This document shows positions 34,226 to 42,485 of a DNA stretch of 64,000 nucleotides, piece by piece. The position numbers and the translations under genes are program-made. The notes under the pieces are model-generated. The model did not search any database and was not told the origin of the DNA. It worked only from the letters and a program-made list of their open reading frames with translations. How positions within the stretch are numbered: position 1 is the first letter of the stretch; each line of letters opens with the position of its first letter. The stretch is taken from contig JAEUHI010000047.1 in the NCBI GenBank assembly GCA_016795385.1, positions 146,912 to 210,911 of the forward strand, given 5' to 3'. Source of the DNA: Verrucomicrobiales bacterium. GTDB lineage: Bacteria > Verrucomicrobiota > Verrucomicrobiia > Verrucomicrobiales > DEV007.

Positions 34226-35641
34226 ATGCGCCTCCTTTTCCTTTTCGCCCTCGCGGCCTCCGTTTCCCTCCGGGCCGCGGACAAGCCCAACATCCTCTTC
34301 CTCTTCGCAGACGACCAGTGCCACGAGACGATCCGGGCGCTGGGTCATACCGACATTGATACGCCGAATCTCGATCGCCTCGTCGCGCGGGGCACGACCT
34401 TCACCCATGCCTACAACATGGGCTCCTGGAGTGGTGCTGTCTGCGTCGCGAGCCGCACCATGCTCGTGACCGGCCGCACGGTGTGGCGCGCCGGAGCGAT
34501 CTACGAGGGCAAAAACACCGACCTCGAGCGCGAGGCGGGACGGCTCTGGCCGCAGCGGATGGCGAAGGCGGGCTACGAAACCTTCTTCACCGGCAAGTGG
34601 CACATAAAGACGGATGCGGCTAAGTGCTTCGACCACAGCGCGAACATCCGTGGCGGCATGCCAAAGGACGGAACGGTCGGCTACAACCGCCCCCTTCCCG
34701 GGCAGCCCGATCCCTGGAGCCCGAGCGATCCGCAGTTTGGAGGTTTCTGGCAGGGCGGCAAACACTGGAGCGAGGTGGTCGGCGACGACGCCGTCGGTTT
34801 TCTCGGTCAGGCGGCGAAGTCGGAGAAGCCCTTCTTCATGTACATCGCTTTCAACGCTCCCCACGATCCGCGCCAGTCGCCGAAGGAGTATGTGGACCGT
34901 TATCCGCTCGACCGCATCGGGGTGCCGGAGAGTTTTCTTCCGGAATACCCTCACAAAGATACCATCGGCTGCGGGCCGGGACTGCGCGATGAGAAGCTCG
35001 CGCCCTTTCCCCGGGATGAACACGCCGTGAGAGTCCACCGCCAGGAGTATTATGCGATCATCACCCACATGGACGCGCAGATCGGCCGCATCCTCGATGA
35101 GCTGGAGGCTTCGGGCGAGGCGGAAAACACCTGGATTTTCTTCACCGCCGACCATGGGCTCGCGGTGGGGCATCACGGTCTCTTCGGAAAACAAAACATG
35201 TACGATCACAGCCTGCGCGTGCCCTTCCTCGTGAGTGGTCCGGGCGTGAAAGCGGGCGCGAAGATCGATGCGCCCATCTACCTGCAGAGCGTCATGGCCA
35301 CGGCGCTCGATCTCGCCGGAGCGGACCGTGAGGGCGTCGAGTTTGCGAGCGTGCGTCCGCTGCTGGAAGGGGAGGGGAACGGAATGGATTCCGTCTACGG
35401 CGCCTACCTCGATCTGCAACGGGCGGTGATCGACGACGGGTGGAAACTGATCCTCTATCCCAAGGCGAAGGTCGCGAGGCTGTATCACCTCGCTGAGGAC
35501 ACGCAGGAGATGCGCGACCTCGCCGCCGAACCCGCGCAGGCGGAGCGGAAAAAGGCACTGTTTGCGAAACTGCGAGGTTTGCAGGCGGAGTTCGATGACA
35601 CGCTCGATCTGGAGGCGGTGTTTCCGGAGTTGAAAGGATGA
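34226..35641 (+). CDS. Secreted sulfatase with CVASR motif
   Basis: A 471-residue S1-type sulfatase. Signal MRLLFLFALAASVSLRA; metal motif ILFLFADDQCHETIRALGH; nucleophile motif WSGAVCVASRTMLVTGRTVW, with Ala in place of Pro; FFTGKWHIKTDAAKCFDHS; distal site FFTADHGLAVGHHGLFGKQN. The GHHGLFGKQNMYDH block and the GSWSGAVC context recall choline-sulfatase and related branches. It overlaps nothing but begins directly after a heptad array, so no Shine-Dalgarno is available other than repeat sequence. A second ATTCGCG hairpin follows its stop. Confidence 0.92.
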   Translation: MRLLFLFALAASVSLRAADKPNILFLFADDQCHETIRALGHTDIDTPNLDRLVARGTTFTHAYNMGSWSGAVCVASRTMLVTGRTVWRAGAIYEGKNTDLEREAGRLWPQRMAKAGYETFFTGKWHIKTDAAKCFDHSANIRGGMPKDGTVGYNRPLPGQPDPWSPSDPQFGGFWQGGKHWSEVVGDDAVGFLGQAAKSEKPFFMYIAFNAPHDPRQSPKEYVDRYPLDRIGVPESFLPEYPHKDTIGCGPGLRDEKLAPFPRDEHAVRVHRQEYYAIITHMDAQIGRILDELEASGEAENTWIFFTADHGLAVGHHGLFGKQNMYDHSLRVPFLVSGPGVKAGAKIDAPIYLQSVMATALDLAGADREGVEFASVRPLLEGEGNGMDSVYGAYLDLQRAVIDDGWKLILYPKAKVARLYHLAEDTQEMRDLAAEPAQAERKKALFAKLRGLQAEFDDTLDLEAVFPELKG

Positions 35642-35660
35642 ACTTGGACGCCCTCCACGC

Positions 35661-35754
35661 ATTCGCGAAAATTCGCGGACATTCGCGCCCATTCGCGTTC
35701 CCAAGAATGAATTCAACGCGAATGAAAACGAATGGGCCGCGAATGAACGTGAAT
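35661..35754. repeat. 10-bp-phased ATTCGCG hairpin element, copy B
   Basis: ATTCGCG units start at 35661, 35671, 35681 and 35691, followed by inverted CGCGAAT-like units at about 35717, 35727, 35738 and 35748. The left arm matches copy A at about 38 of 41 bases. It also follows a sulfatase stop by 20 bp. Confidence 0.9.
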
Positions 35755-35766
35755 CAGAAGGGATTC

Positions 35767-37083
35767 ATGGTGCTGTCCCTCTCACTGATAGCGTGTTTCA
35801 GCGCCGCCGCCGACCGTCCCAACGTGATCTTCATCCTCGCCGACGACCAGGGCAGCGCCGATCTCGGGTGCTACGGGGCGACCGATCTCGAGACACCGCA
35901 CACCGACTCCCTCGCCGCGCGCGGAGTGCGTTTCACCCAATTCTATTCGGCCGCGCCGGTCTGCTCGCCTTCGCGCGCGGCCATCCTCACGGGGCGCTAC
36001 CCGGTCCGCGCCGGCGTCCCCGGGAACTGCGCTTCGCAGCCCGGGGCCAAGGGTGCTCTCCCGCCGGAGGAAATCACGATGGCCGAGATATTCCATGCCG
36101 CCGGTTACGCCACCGCCCAGATCGGGAAATGGCATCTCGGCTACACGCCCGAAACGCATCCGCTGAGGCAGGGCTTTGATCACTCCTTCGGCCACATGGG
36201 CGGCTGCATCGACAACTACTCGCACTTTTTCTACTGGAGCGGTCCGAACATCCACGATCTCTGGCGCAACGGGGTGGAGGTCTTTCACGACGGTGAGTTC
36301 TTTCCCGATCTCATGGTGAAGGAAGCGTCGCGCTTCATCGAGGCGAACCGGTCGAAACCCTTCTTCATTTATTACGCGCTCAATTCACCACACTACCCCT
36401 ACCAGGGTGACGCGAAGTGGTTGGAACGCTTCAAGGGCCTGCCTTACCCGCGCAATCTCTACGCCGCCTTCGTCGCGGCGCAGGATGAGCGGCTTGGACT
36501 GCTCTTCGCGAAACTCGACGAGCTCGCTCTCCGTGAGAACACCCTCATCGTTTTCCAGAGCGACAACGGCCATTCCACCGAGGAGCGCGCCCATTTTGGC
36601 GGAGGCAGCGCGGGCGGTTATCGCGGGGCGAAGTTCAGTCTGCTCGAGGGCGGCATCCGGCTTCCCGCCATCATCACCTGGCCGGGGCGTCTGCCTCAGG
36701 GCGAAGCGCGTGATCAACTCGCCCACGCCTGCGATTGGTTGCCCACGCTGGCGGAACTCTGCGAGGTACCGCTTCCTGACAAACCCCTCGATGGACTCAG
36801 CCTCGTCAAGGTCCTTGCCGATGGCTCCGCGTCGTCTCCACACGATGGCAAATCGCTCCATTGGCAGGTCGGCGAAGGGCCGAAGGCCGACTGGGCGGTG
36901 CGTGAGGGCGATTGGAAATTGATCGGCCGATCCCGCGACACCAGCGACGGCGAGTCCAAGGAGGTGCTCGAAAACTTTCTCGTGAATCTCGCCGCCGACC
37001 CCGCCGAAACCACCAACCGCGCCTCGGAGAACCCGGAGGTGCTGGAGCGCCTGAAGAGGCTTCATGAGGCGCATCTGGAGTAG
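35767..37083 (+). CDS. Secreted arylsulfatase-like sulfatase (CSPSR)
   Basis: A 438-residue S1-type sulfatase. Short signal MVLSLSLIACFSAAA; metal motif VIFILADDQGSADLGCYGA; formylglycine motif APVCSPSRAAILTGRYPVRA; AQIGKWHLGYTPETHPLRQG; FQSDNGHSTEERAHFGGGSA with the GAKFSLLEGGIRLP loop. The start at 35767 has a good Shine-Dalgarno (AGAAGGA, 5-bp spacing); in-frame starts back to 35638 would translate the hairpin element and are rejected. A TTTGTCAGGA copy encodes the LPDKPLDG segment near the C-terminus. Confidence 0.94.
   Translation: MVLSLSLIACFSAAADRPNVIFILADDQGSADLGCYGATDLETPHTDSLAARGVRFTQFYSAAPVCSPSRAAILTGRYPVRAGVPGNCASQPGAKGALPPEEITMAEIFHAAGYATAQIGKWHLGYTPETHPLRQGFDHSFGHMGGCIDNYSHFFYWSGPNIHDLWRNGVEVFHDGEFFPDLMVKEASRFIEANRSKPFFIYYALNSPHYPYQGDAKWLERFKGLPYPRNLYAAFVAAQDERLGLLFAKLDELALRENTLIVFQSDNGHSTEERAHFGGGSAGGYRGAKFSLLEGGIRLPAIITWPGRLPQGEARDQLAHACDWLPTLAELCEVPLPDKPLDGLSLVKVLADGSASSPHDGKSLHWQVGEGPKADWAVREGDWKLIGRSRDTSDGESKEVLENFLVNLAADPAETTNRASENPEVLERLKRLHEAHLE
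36774..36783 (-). repeat. TTTGTCAGGA 10-mer copy 8
   Basis: Plus strand TCCTGACAAA in the CSPSR sulfatase, encoding Pro-Asp-Lys. Confidence 0.9.
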
Positions 37084-37140
37084 GGAGGGGTGGGATTTTT
37101 GGGGATGGAAAAGTGGCTGGTCGGGTGGTAGGATAGCCCG

Positions 37141-37377
37141 ATGTCGTCGCCTTTACCCCAGCCCGTTCCGAGGGACTTGCGAGAGCAGATGATTGACTTC
37201 ATCCAGAGGGCTCCCGAAGAGGAGCTCCCGGAGATCAACCGAAGGCTCCTCATCGCCGAGCGTGACAAGTTGTGGCGTGAAGTCCAGGAACTGGCGACGA
37301 AGGACGCGGCGTCCGGAAAATTCGAAGGCGTGCAGGAGAGGATCGAGGAGTATCGCGTACGGGTTAAGGATGCATGA
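37141..37377 (+). CDS. Putative antitoxin of a PIN-toxin pair
   Basis: A 78-residue acidic/basic helical protein (MIDFIQRAPEEELPEINRRL, RDKLWREVQELATKDAASGK) with no classical DNA-binding motif that I can name. Its stop overlaps the start of a PIN-domain gene by 4 bp (ATGA), the standard arrangement of type II antitoxin and toxin. With the toxin frame broken, this antitoxin may be a relic. The GC content and codon use do not differ clearly from the neighbours. Confidence 0.7.
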   Translation: MSSPLPQPVPRDLREQMIDFIQRAPEEELPEINRRLLIAERDKLWREVQELATKDAASGKFEGVQERIEEYRVRVKDA

Positions 37378-37800
37378 CCGTGTGCATCGACACCAATACT
37401 TTGGTGCAAGCCCGAGCGACCGGGCATCCTTATTTTCCGATTCTGAATGCCGCCATCTTGGGTCGCCTCCGTTGGGCGATCTCCAACCGAATCCTCAGCG
37501 AGTATGAGGAAATCATCACCCTTACCTCAGGGCACCGTGAATGGCACCTGATTCTGCGGCTGATCGAACTGGCCGATGCGATTTCCGGCTCCGTGGTGTG
37601 GGTGGCCCCCCACTATCAAATTCCGGGTCATCGGAACCGATCCGGACGACAACGCCTTCACGGACTGGGCCATCGCCGCCCACGCGGACTATGTCATCTC
37701 AGACGATCGTCACTTTGCGCCGCTTGCTGACGCCGGATACAAGGCTCAGCCGATCCGGCCGCTCGATTTCATCGAGCGCTATCGGAACCTTTATCTTTGA
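37374..37800 (+). pseudogene. PIN-domain toxin, frameshifted at a C6 run
   Basis: The frame starting MTVCIDTNTLVQARATGH carries the first PIN Asp and SNRILSEYEEII, then loses the family reading after VVWVAP. The rest (FRVIGTDPDDNAFTDWAIAA, ADYVISDDRHFAPL, ending IERYRNLYL) continues one frame over, up to a stop at 37798-37800. The shift falls at the six-cytosine run 37606-37611: removing one C restores a continuous protein of about 141 residues with all PIN acidic residues. It may be a true pseudogene, a phase-variable tract or a homopolymer sequencing error. Confidence 0.85.
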
Positions 37801-37900
37801 GGCAACTTCCTCTCCCCGGCACGGTTTCACCATCCCACCCAGGTGCCGCACGATCTCCGTATCTTGACGCTTCCTCCGGGTTCCCTTTTCCTAAGCTTGT

Positions 37901-39340
37901 ATGAAACTCCCCCGCATCCTCCTCGCCCTTTTCCTCGGACTCGGCGCGACCATCATCCGCGCCGCCGACACGCCGCCGAACATCGTTTACCTGATCTCCG
38001 ACGACCACGCTTGGACAGACTACGGGTTCATGGGACATCCGATCGTGGAGACGCCGCACCTCGACAAACTCGCCTCCCGCAGCGCGCTCTTCTCCCGCGG
38101 CTACGTGCCGACCGCTCTCTGCCGTCCGGCCCTCGCGACTTTTGCGAACGGACTCTACGCCCACCAGCATGGCGTGACGGGGAATGATCCGTCGCCGATC
38201 GAGGGGCCTGCCGCGGACAAGGGCAAGGAAAAAGGCAAGGCGAAGGGAAAAGGCAAAGGCCAGCCCGAGTCGCCCGAGTACGCGGCGCTGCGTGAGAAGC
38301 TCATCGCGAAGATGGATGTGCAGCCGACGATCATGGACCTGCTCGGTGAAAAGGGCTACGTCAGCCACCAATCCGGCAAGTGGTGGGAAGGCACCCCGGC
38401 GCGCGGCGGTTTCACCGAAGGCATGACCCGCGGCTTCCCGAATCCCGGCGGACGCCACGGGGATGACGGGCTCAAGATCGGCCGCGAGGGCATGGAGCCC
38501 ATTTTCGACTTCATCGATCGATCCGTCGCGGCGGAGAAGCCCTTCTTCGTCTGGTATTTCCCCTTCATGCCGCACACACCGCACACCCCGCCGCAGCGCC
38601 TCTTCGACAAGTACAAGGCCAAGGGCGTCGAGTCCGACCACGTCGCGCGCTACTACGCGATGATCGAGTGGTTCGACGAGACCGTGGGCCAGCTCCTCGA
38701 CAAGCTCGAGGAGAAGGGCCTCACCGAAAAGACGCTCATCGTCTATTCCTCGGACAACGGCTGGATCCAGGACCCGAACGGCCAGGGCTACGCGCCCCGC
38801 TCCAAGCAATCGGCCAACGAAGGCGGCACCCGCCAGCCGCTGCTCTTTTCCTGGCCGGGCACGATCGTGCCGGGCGATCGCAAGGAGCAGCTCTGCTCCA
38901 CCGTCGATTTCGTGCCGACCTGTCTCGCGGCGGCGGGCGCGGAGATTCCCGGCAATCTACCGGGCTACAACCTTCTCCCCATCCTGAAATCGGGTGAGCC
39001 GACCCCGCGCAAAGACGTCTTTGGAGAAACCTTCGCGCACGATGTCGCCGACCTCGACGATCCCGAGGCGACCTTGCTCTACCGCTGGGTCATCGACGGC
39101 AAATGGAAGCTGTTGCTCACCTACGACGGCAAGCTCGACCGCTACGCCAGCTCGCACCCCCGCACCGAGAAGCGCCCCCAGCTTTACGACCTGCTCGCCG
39201 ATCCTCACGAAAACACCAATCTCGCGGCACAACATCCCGAGGTCGTCGCCCGTCTCGCGGCCCGTCTTCAGGAATGGTGGCCGGTGACGAAACGGCAGGT
39301 GCTGACGGAGTGGACCGATGCGCCCGGCGTGTGGAAGTAA
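37901..39340 (+). CDS. Secreted sulfatase-family protein with atypical CRPAL motif and Lys-rich insert
   Basis: A 479-residue S1-family protein. Signal MKLPRILLALFLGLGATIIRA; metal motif IVYLISDDHAWTDYGFMGH; the nucleophile region reads PTALCRPALATFANGLYAHQ, where the canonical CxPxR Arg is Leu and an Arg follows the Cys directly. The rest is orthodox: QSGKWWEGTPARGGFTEGM, YSSDNGWIQDPNGQGYAP with SKQSANEGGTRQP, and YDLLADPHENTNLAA. A run of alternating Lys and Gly/Ala/Glu lies at 38212-38262. Other PVC sulfatases with CRPSL-type motifs exist to my knowledge, so this is probably a subfamily trait and not damage. Confidence 0.88.
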   Translation: MKLPRILLALFLGLGATIIRAADTPPNIVYLISDDHAWTDYGFMGHPIVETPHLDKLASRSALFSRGYVPTALCRPALATFANGLYAHQHGVTGNDPSPIEGPAADKGKEKGKAKGKGKGQPESPEYAALREKLIAKMDVQPTIMDLLGEKGYVSHQSGKWWEGTPARGGFTEGMTRGFPNPGGRHGDDGLKIGREGMEPIFDFIDRSVAAEKPFFVWYFPFMPHTPHTPPQRLFDKYKAKGVESDHVARYYAMIEWFDETVGQLLDKLEEKGLTEKTLIVYSSDNGWIQDPNGQGYAPRSKQSANEGGTRQPLLFSWPGTIVPGDRKEQLCSTVDFVPTCLAAAGAEIPGNLPGYNLLPILKSGEPTPRKDVFGETFAHDVADLDDPEATLLYRWVIDGKWKLLLTYDGKLDRYASSHPRTEKRPQLYDLLADPHENTNLAAQHPEVVARLAARLQEWWPVTKRQVLTEWTDAPGVWK

Positions 39341-39356
39341 GCTTTGCGTCCTTCCC

Positions 39357-40811
39357 ATGAAAAGGTCGCTGTTTTTCGCATATGTGCTCTTGCTCATCTT
39401 CCCGCTGATCGGCGGGGCGAAGGAGCAACCGAACGTCATCTTTGTGATGGCCGACGACATGGGCTGGGGGCAGACCGGCTACCGGAATCATCCGCTCCTG
39501 AAGACGCCGAACCTCGACGCGATGGCCGCGAACGGACTGCGCTTCGAACGTTTTTATGCGGGCGGTCCGGTCTGTTCGCCGACGCGGGCCTCGGTGCTGA
39601 CGGGACGCTCCCACGACCGCACCGGCGTGTTGAGCCACGGCTACGCGCTGCGGTTGCAGGAAAAGACGATCGCCCGGGCGCTCCGGTCCGCCGGCTATGT
39701 GACGGGGCACTTCGGCAAATGGCATCTCAATGGTCTCCGCGGGCCGGGCGCTCCCGTGCTCGCCGATGATCCCCGCGGTCCAGGTGCCTTCGGCTTTGAT
39801 GAATGGGTCTCGGCGACGAACTTTTTCGACCAGGACCCGCTTCTCGGCCGGATGGGGGAGATCGAGTCCTTCTCCGGCGACTCTTCCGAGATCGCCGTGG
39901 ACGAGGCGGTGAAGTTTCTCGATCGCCATCGAAAGAGCGACAAGCCGATGTTCGCGGTGATCTGGTATGGATCGCCCCACAGTCCCTTCAGGGCGTCCGA
40001 CGCGGATCGCGCGCCCTTCGCCCATCTCGATCCCGAGTCGGCGGACCACTACGGTGAACTCGTCGCGATGGATCGCAGCATCGGGACCCTCCGGGCGAAG
40101 CTGCGCGAGTTTGGCATCGAGCGCGACACCCTGCTCGTCTTTTGCAGCGACAACGGCGGTCTGCCCAAGATCACGCCGGAGACCGTCGGCGGCTTGCGCG
40201 GCTTCAAGGGTAGCGTCTACGAGGGCGGCCTTCGCGTGCCCGGTATCTTCGAATGGCCCGGGACGATCGCACCCCGCGTCACCGATCATCCGGCCTGCGT
40301 CATGGATTTGTTCCCGACGGTGGTGGATGTGTTAGGTCTGCCGGAAGAGGTGATGATCCGTCCACTCGACGGGCGGAGTTTGCGTCCCTTGTTTCCCGGA
40401 GGTTCGGAGGTGCCTTCCGAACGGGGTGATCCGATCGGATTCCGTTACAACCGGATGCGGGCGCTGATCGACGACCGCTACAAGCTACTCACCACCGATG
40501 TGGGAGCCGGGTTCTTCGAACTCTATGATCTCGTCAACGATCCCACCGAGTCGAAGGACCTCGCTGCTTCCGAGTCCGAGGTTTTCTCCCGGATGAAGGA
40601 GCAACTCCTCGCCTGGGACGCGACGATGGACGCGAGTTTCGGCGGGAAAGATTATCCCGAAGGCAAGGTCGATCCCGCCGATCCGGATCCGGTGAACTGG
40701 TTCGAGACCGATCGATACCGAGCCTACGAGGCGGAGTTGAAAAGTCGTCCCGAGTATCGCCGCTATTACGAAGGCAAGAGGCCTGGAAAAGGAAAGAAGG
40801 CCAAGGAATGA
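39357..40811 (+). CDS. Secreted sulfatase (CSPTR) with basic C-terminal tail
   Basis: A 484-residue S1-type sulfatase. Signal MKRSLFFAYVLLLIFPLIGG; metal motif VIFVMADDMGWGQTGYRNH; formylglycine motif GGPVCSPTRASVLTGRSHDR; GHFGKWHLNGLRGPGAPV; FCSDNGGLPKITPETVGGLR; and FFELYDLVNDPTESKDLAAS. The last 12 residues are a Lys/Gly-rich tail. It starts 16 bp after the preceding sulfatase and its stop overlaps the ATG of the next gene by 4 bp, so the three genes form an operon. A Leu TTA codon sits in a GTGTTAGG context at 40332. Confidence 0.94.
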   Translation: MKRSLFFAYVLLLIFPLIGGAKEQPNVIFVMADDMGWGQTGYRNHPLLKTPNLDAMAANGLRFERFYAGGPVCSPTRASVLTGRSHDRTGVLSHGYALRLQEKTIARALRSAGYVTGHFGKWHLNGLRGPGAPVLADDPRGPGAFGFDEWVSATNFFDQDPLLGRMGEIESFSGDSSEIAVDEAVKFLDRHRKSDKPMFAVIWYGSPHSPFRASDADRAPFAHLDPESADHYGELVAMDRSIGTLRAKLREFGIERDTLLVFCSDNGGLPKITPETVGGLRGFKGSVYEGGLRVPGIFEWPGTIAPRVTDHPACVMDLFPTVVDVLGLPEEVMIRPLDGRSLRPLFPGGSEVPSERGDPIGFRYNRMRALIDDRYKLLTTDVGAGFFELYDLVNDPTESKDLAASESEVFSRMKEQLLAWDATMDASFGGKDYPEGKVDPADPDPVNWFETDRYRAYEAELKSRPEYRRYYEGKRPGKGKKAKE

Positions 40812-42421
40812 ACTCCCACCTCCGTCGTCTCATTTTCCTTTTCGGAGTGTGTGTTTCGGGCAGTCTCTGGGCCGATTCTCCGCCGCTCGTCTTCTACAGC
40901 AACGACACCACTCACATCACTTCCTGCGACAGTCCCTATCGGAGCGGCAGGGAAGGGTTCTCCGGTGACCATCTCCGCGCCTCGATCCGCGAGGCCGCGG
41001 GCGTCGACGCGCATCTGCTGCAGCCCGGTCTCGGCTGGATTCCCTGGTGGAAATCGAACATCTATTCTCCCACCGAGCACTACGGCACCTTTCTCGGCGG
41101 GTTTGGCATCACGAAACCGAATTCCTACGGGCGTTATCTTCTCGAGGGAGGCGACGTCGTGGCGACTTTCCTCGACGAATGCCGGAAGGTGGGAGTGAAG
41201 GCGATCGTCTCCTATCGCGTCAACGACGGTCACCATGTCCGCGAGTTGGCCAAGGCGCTGGAGGAGAAGAAACCCTCGCAGGGCATGTCGCGGTTTTATT
41301 GGGAGAACTACGAACGTTTCCGCATCGGACCCGACTCGGCCGACTGGAGCCAGGGCGTCTTCGACTGGAGCCATCCCGAGGTGCCGGCTGAAAAACTCGC
41401 CCTCATCCGCGAGCTCATCGAGACCTATCCGCTCGACGGGATCGAGCTCGACTTCCTGCGTCACTGGGTCCGTTTTGCTCCCGATCGCACCCCTCTTGAG
41501 GAACGGCGCGCCATCACGACCGCTTTCGTGCGCGAGGTCCGTGCGGCTCTCGATGCCGCGGAGGCGAAAGACGGTCGCGAACGATCGCTCTGCCTGCGCG
41601 TGCCGGCGATCGTGGCCTTGCACGACGAACAGGGCATCCATCTGCCCGATCTCGCCGGGGCCGGTGTCGACGTGGTGACGCTCTCGTGGAGCTACTTTAC
41701 CCTGCAGGACGACTCGGTCCGGAAGGTGAAGGCGCTCATTCCCGCCACATCCGTCCTCGTCGAGATGACCCACACCACGCTGACGGGCAAAGCCCTCGGC
41801 GGCAGCGGCACGCAGCCTTATCTACGGACCACCGATGAGCAGTTTTACACCACCGCGCACCTCGCCTACGAGCAGGGTGCCGATGGCGTGAGCCTCTTCA
41901 ACTTTCCCTACTACCGCGCCCACGTCATCCCGGAGATCGGGCCCTTCGACGAGCCGCCTTTTCACGTCCTGCCGAAGCTGCGCGATCGTGAATTCGTCGC
42001 CCGACAGCCGCATTGTTATTTCCTCACCGCCGCGCGGAAGGATGTCGCTCTGCGCGCTCTACCGCTGGCCGCGCTGTTGCAGCGGAACCAGCCGCAGACC
42101 TTCACGATGGAAATGGCGCCGACGGCCGGGGTGCATCGCGACGGGCTCCTGCGCCTGCGGTCCGACGAGTCCATCGCCGATCGGGTCATCGAGGTGAAGG
42201 TGAACGGCACGCTGCTCGAGCCCGCTCCCTTCACCGCGAAGTCGCTGCCGCACCGCTACGAGGCCTGGCTCGGCACGGCGGAGGACTCGCGTTGTTTTCA
42301 CTGCCCGATCGGTTTGGTCAAGCAAGGGAACAACGAGATCGAAGTGACCCTGCGGGAGGGCATCCGCGTCCGGATCATCTACCTCGAAGTGGCCCTGCCC
42401 GCGGAGGCAACTCCCCGTTGA
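40808..42421 (+). CDS. Secreted TIM-barrel protein, probable glycoside hydrolase-like enzyme
   Basis: A 537-residue protein with signal peptide RRLIFLFGVCVSGSLWA. The body looks like a (beta/alpha)8 barrel: VGVKAIVSYRVNDGHHVREL, ETYPLDGIELDFLRHWVRF, SLCLRVPAIVALHDEQGIHL, GVDVVTLSWSYFTLQDD and EQGADGVSLFNFPYYRAHV. A C-terminal beta-sandwich-like domain with VNGTLLEPAPFTAKSLPHRY follows. The GIELDF strand carries acidic residues at the position where GHL-type hydrolases have catalytic ones. I cannot assign a CAZy family. Its start overlaps the stop of the upstream sulfatase, so it likely acts on the same sulfated glycan. Confidence 0.72.
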   Translation: MNSHLRRLIFLFGVCVSGSLWADSPPLVFYSNDTTHITSCDSPYRSGREGFSGDHLRASIREAAGVDAHLLQPGLGWIPWWKSNIYSPTEHYGTFLGGFGITKPNSYGRYLLEGGDVVATFLDECRKVGVKAIVSYRVNDGHHVRELAKALEEKKPSQGMSRFYWENYERFRIGPDSADWSQGVFDWSHPEVPAEKLALIRELIETYPLDGIELDFLRHWVRFAPDRTPLEERRAITTAFVREVRAALDAAEAKDGRERSLCLRVPAIVALHDEQGIHLPDLAGAGVDVVTLSWSYFTLQDDSVRKVKALIPATSVLVEMTHTTLTGKALGGSGTQPYLRTTDEQFYTTAHLAYEQGADGVSLFNFPYYRAHVIPEIGPFDEPPFHVLPKLRDREFVARQPHCYFLTAARKDVALRALPLAALLQRNQPQTFTMEMAPTAGVHRDGLLRLRSDESIADRVIEVKVNGTLLEPAPFTAKSLPHRYEAWLGTAEDSRCFHCPIGLVKQGNNEIEVTLREGIRVRIIYLEVALPAEATPR

Positions 42422-42485
42422 TGGGAAGAGGGGCAGGAAAAAGAAACGTTTTGCCTCGCGGCCTGGAATTTTCTAAACTCGCGTC

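Noticed and set aside
35638..35766. N-terminal extension of the CSPSR sulfatase
   Set aside because: It translates the ATTCGCG hairpin; a good Shine-Dalgarno and signal peptide occur at 35767.
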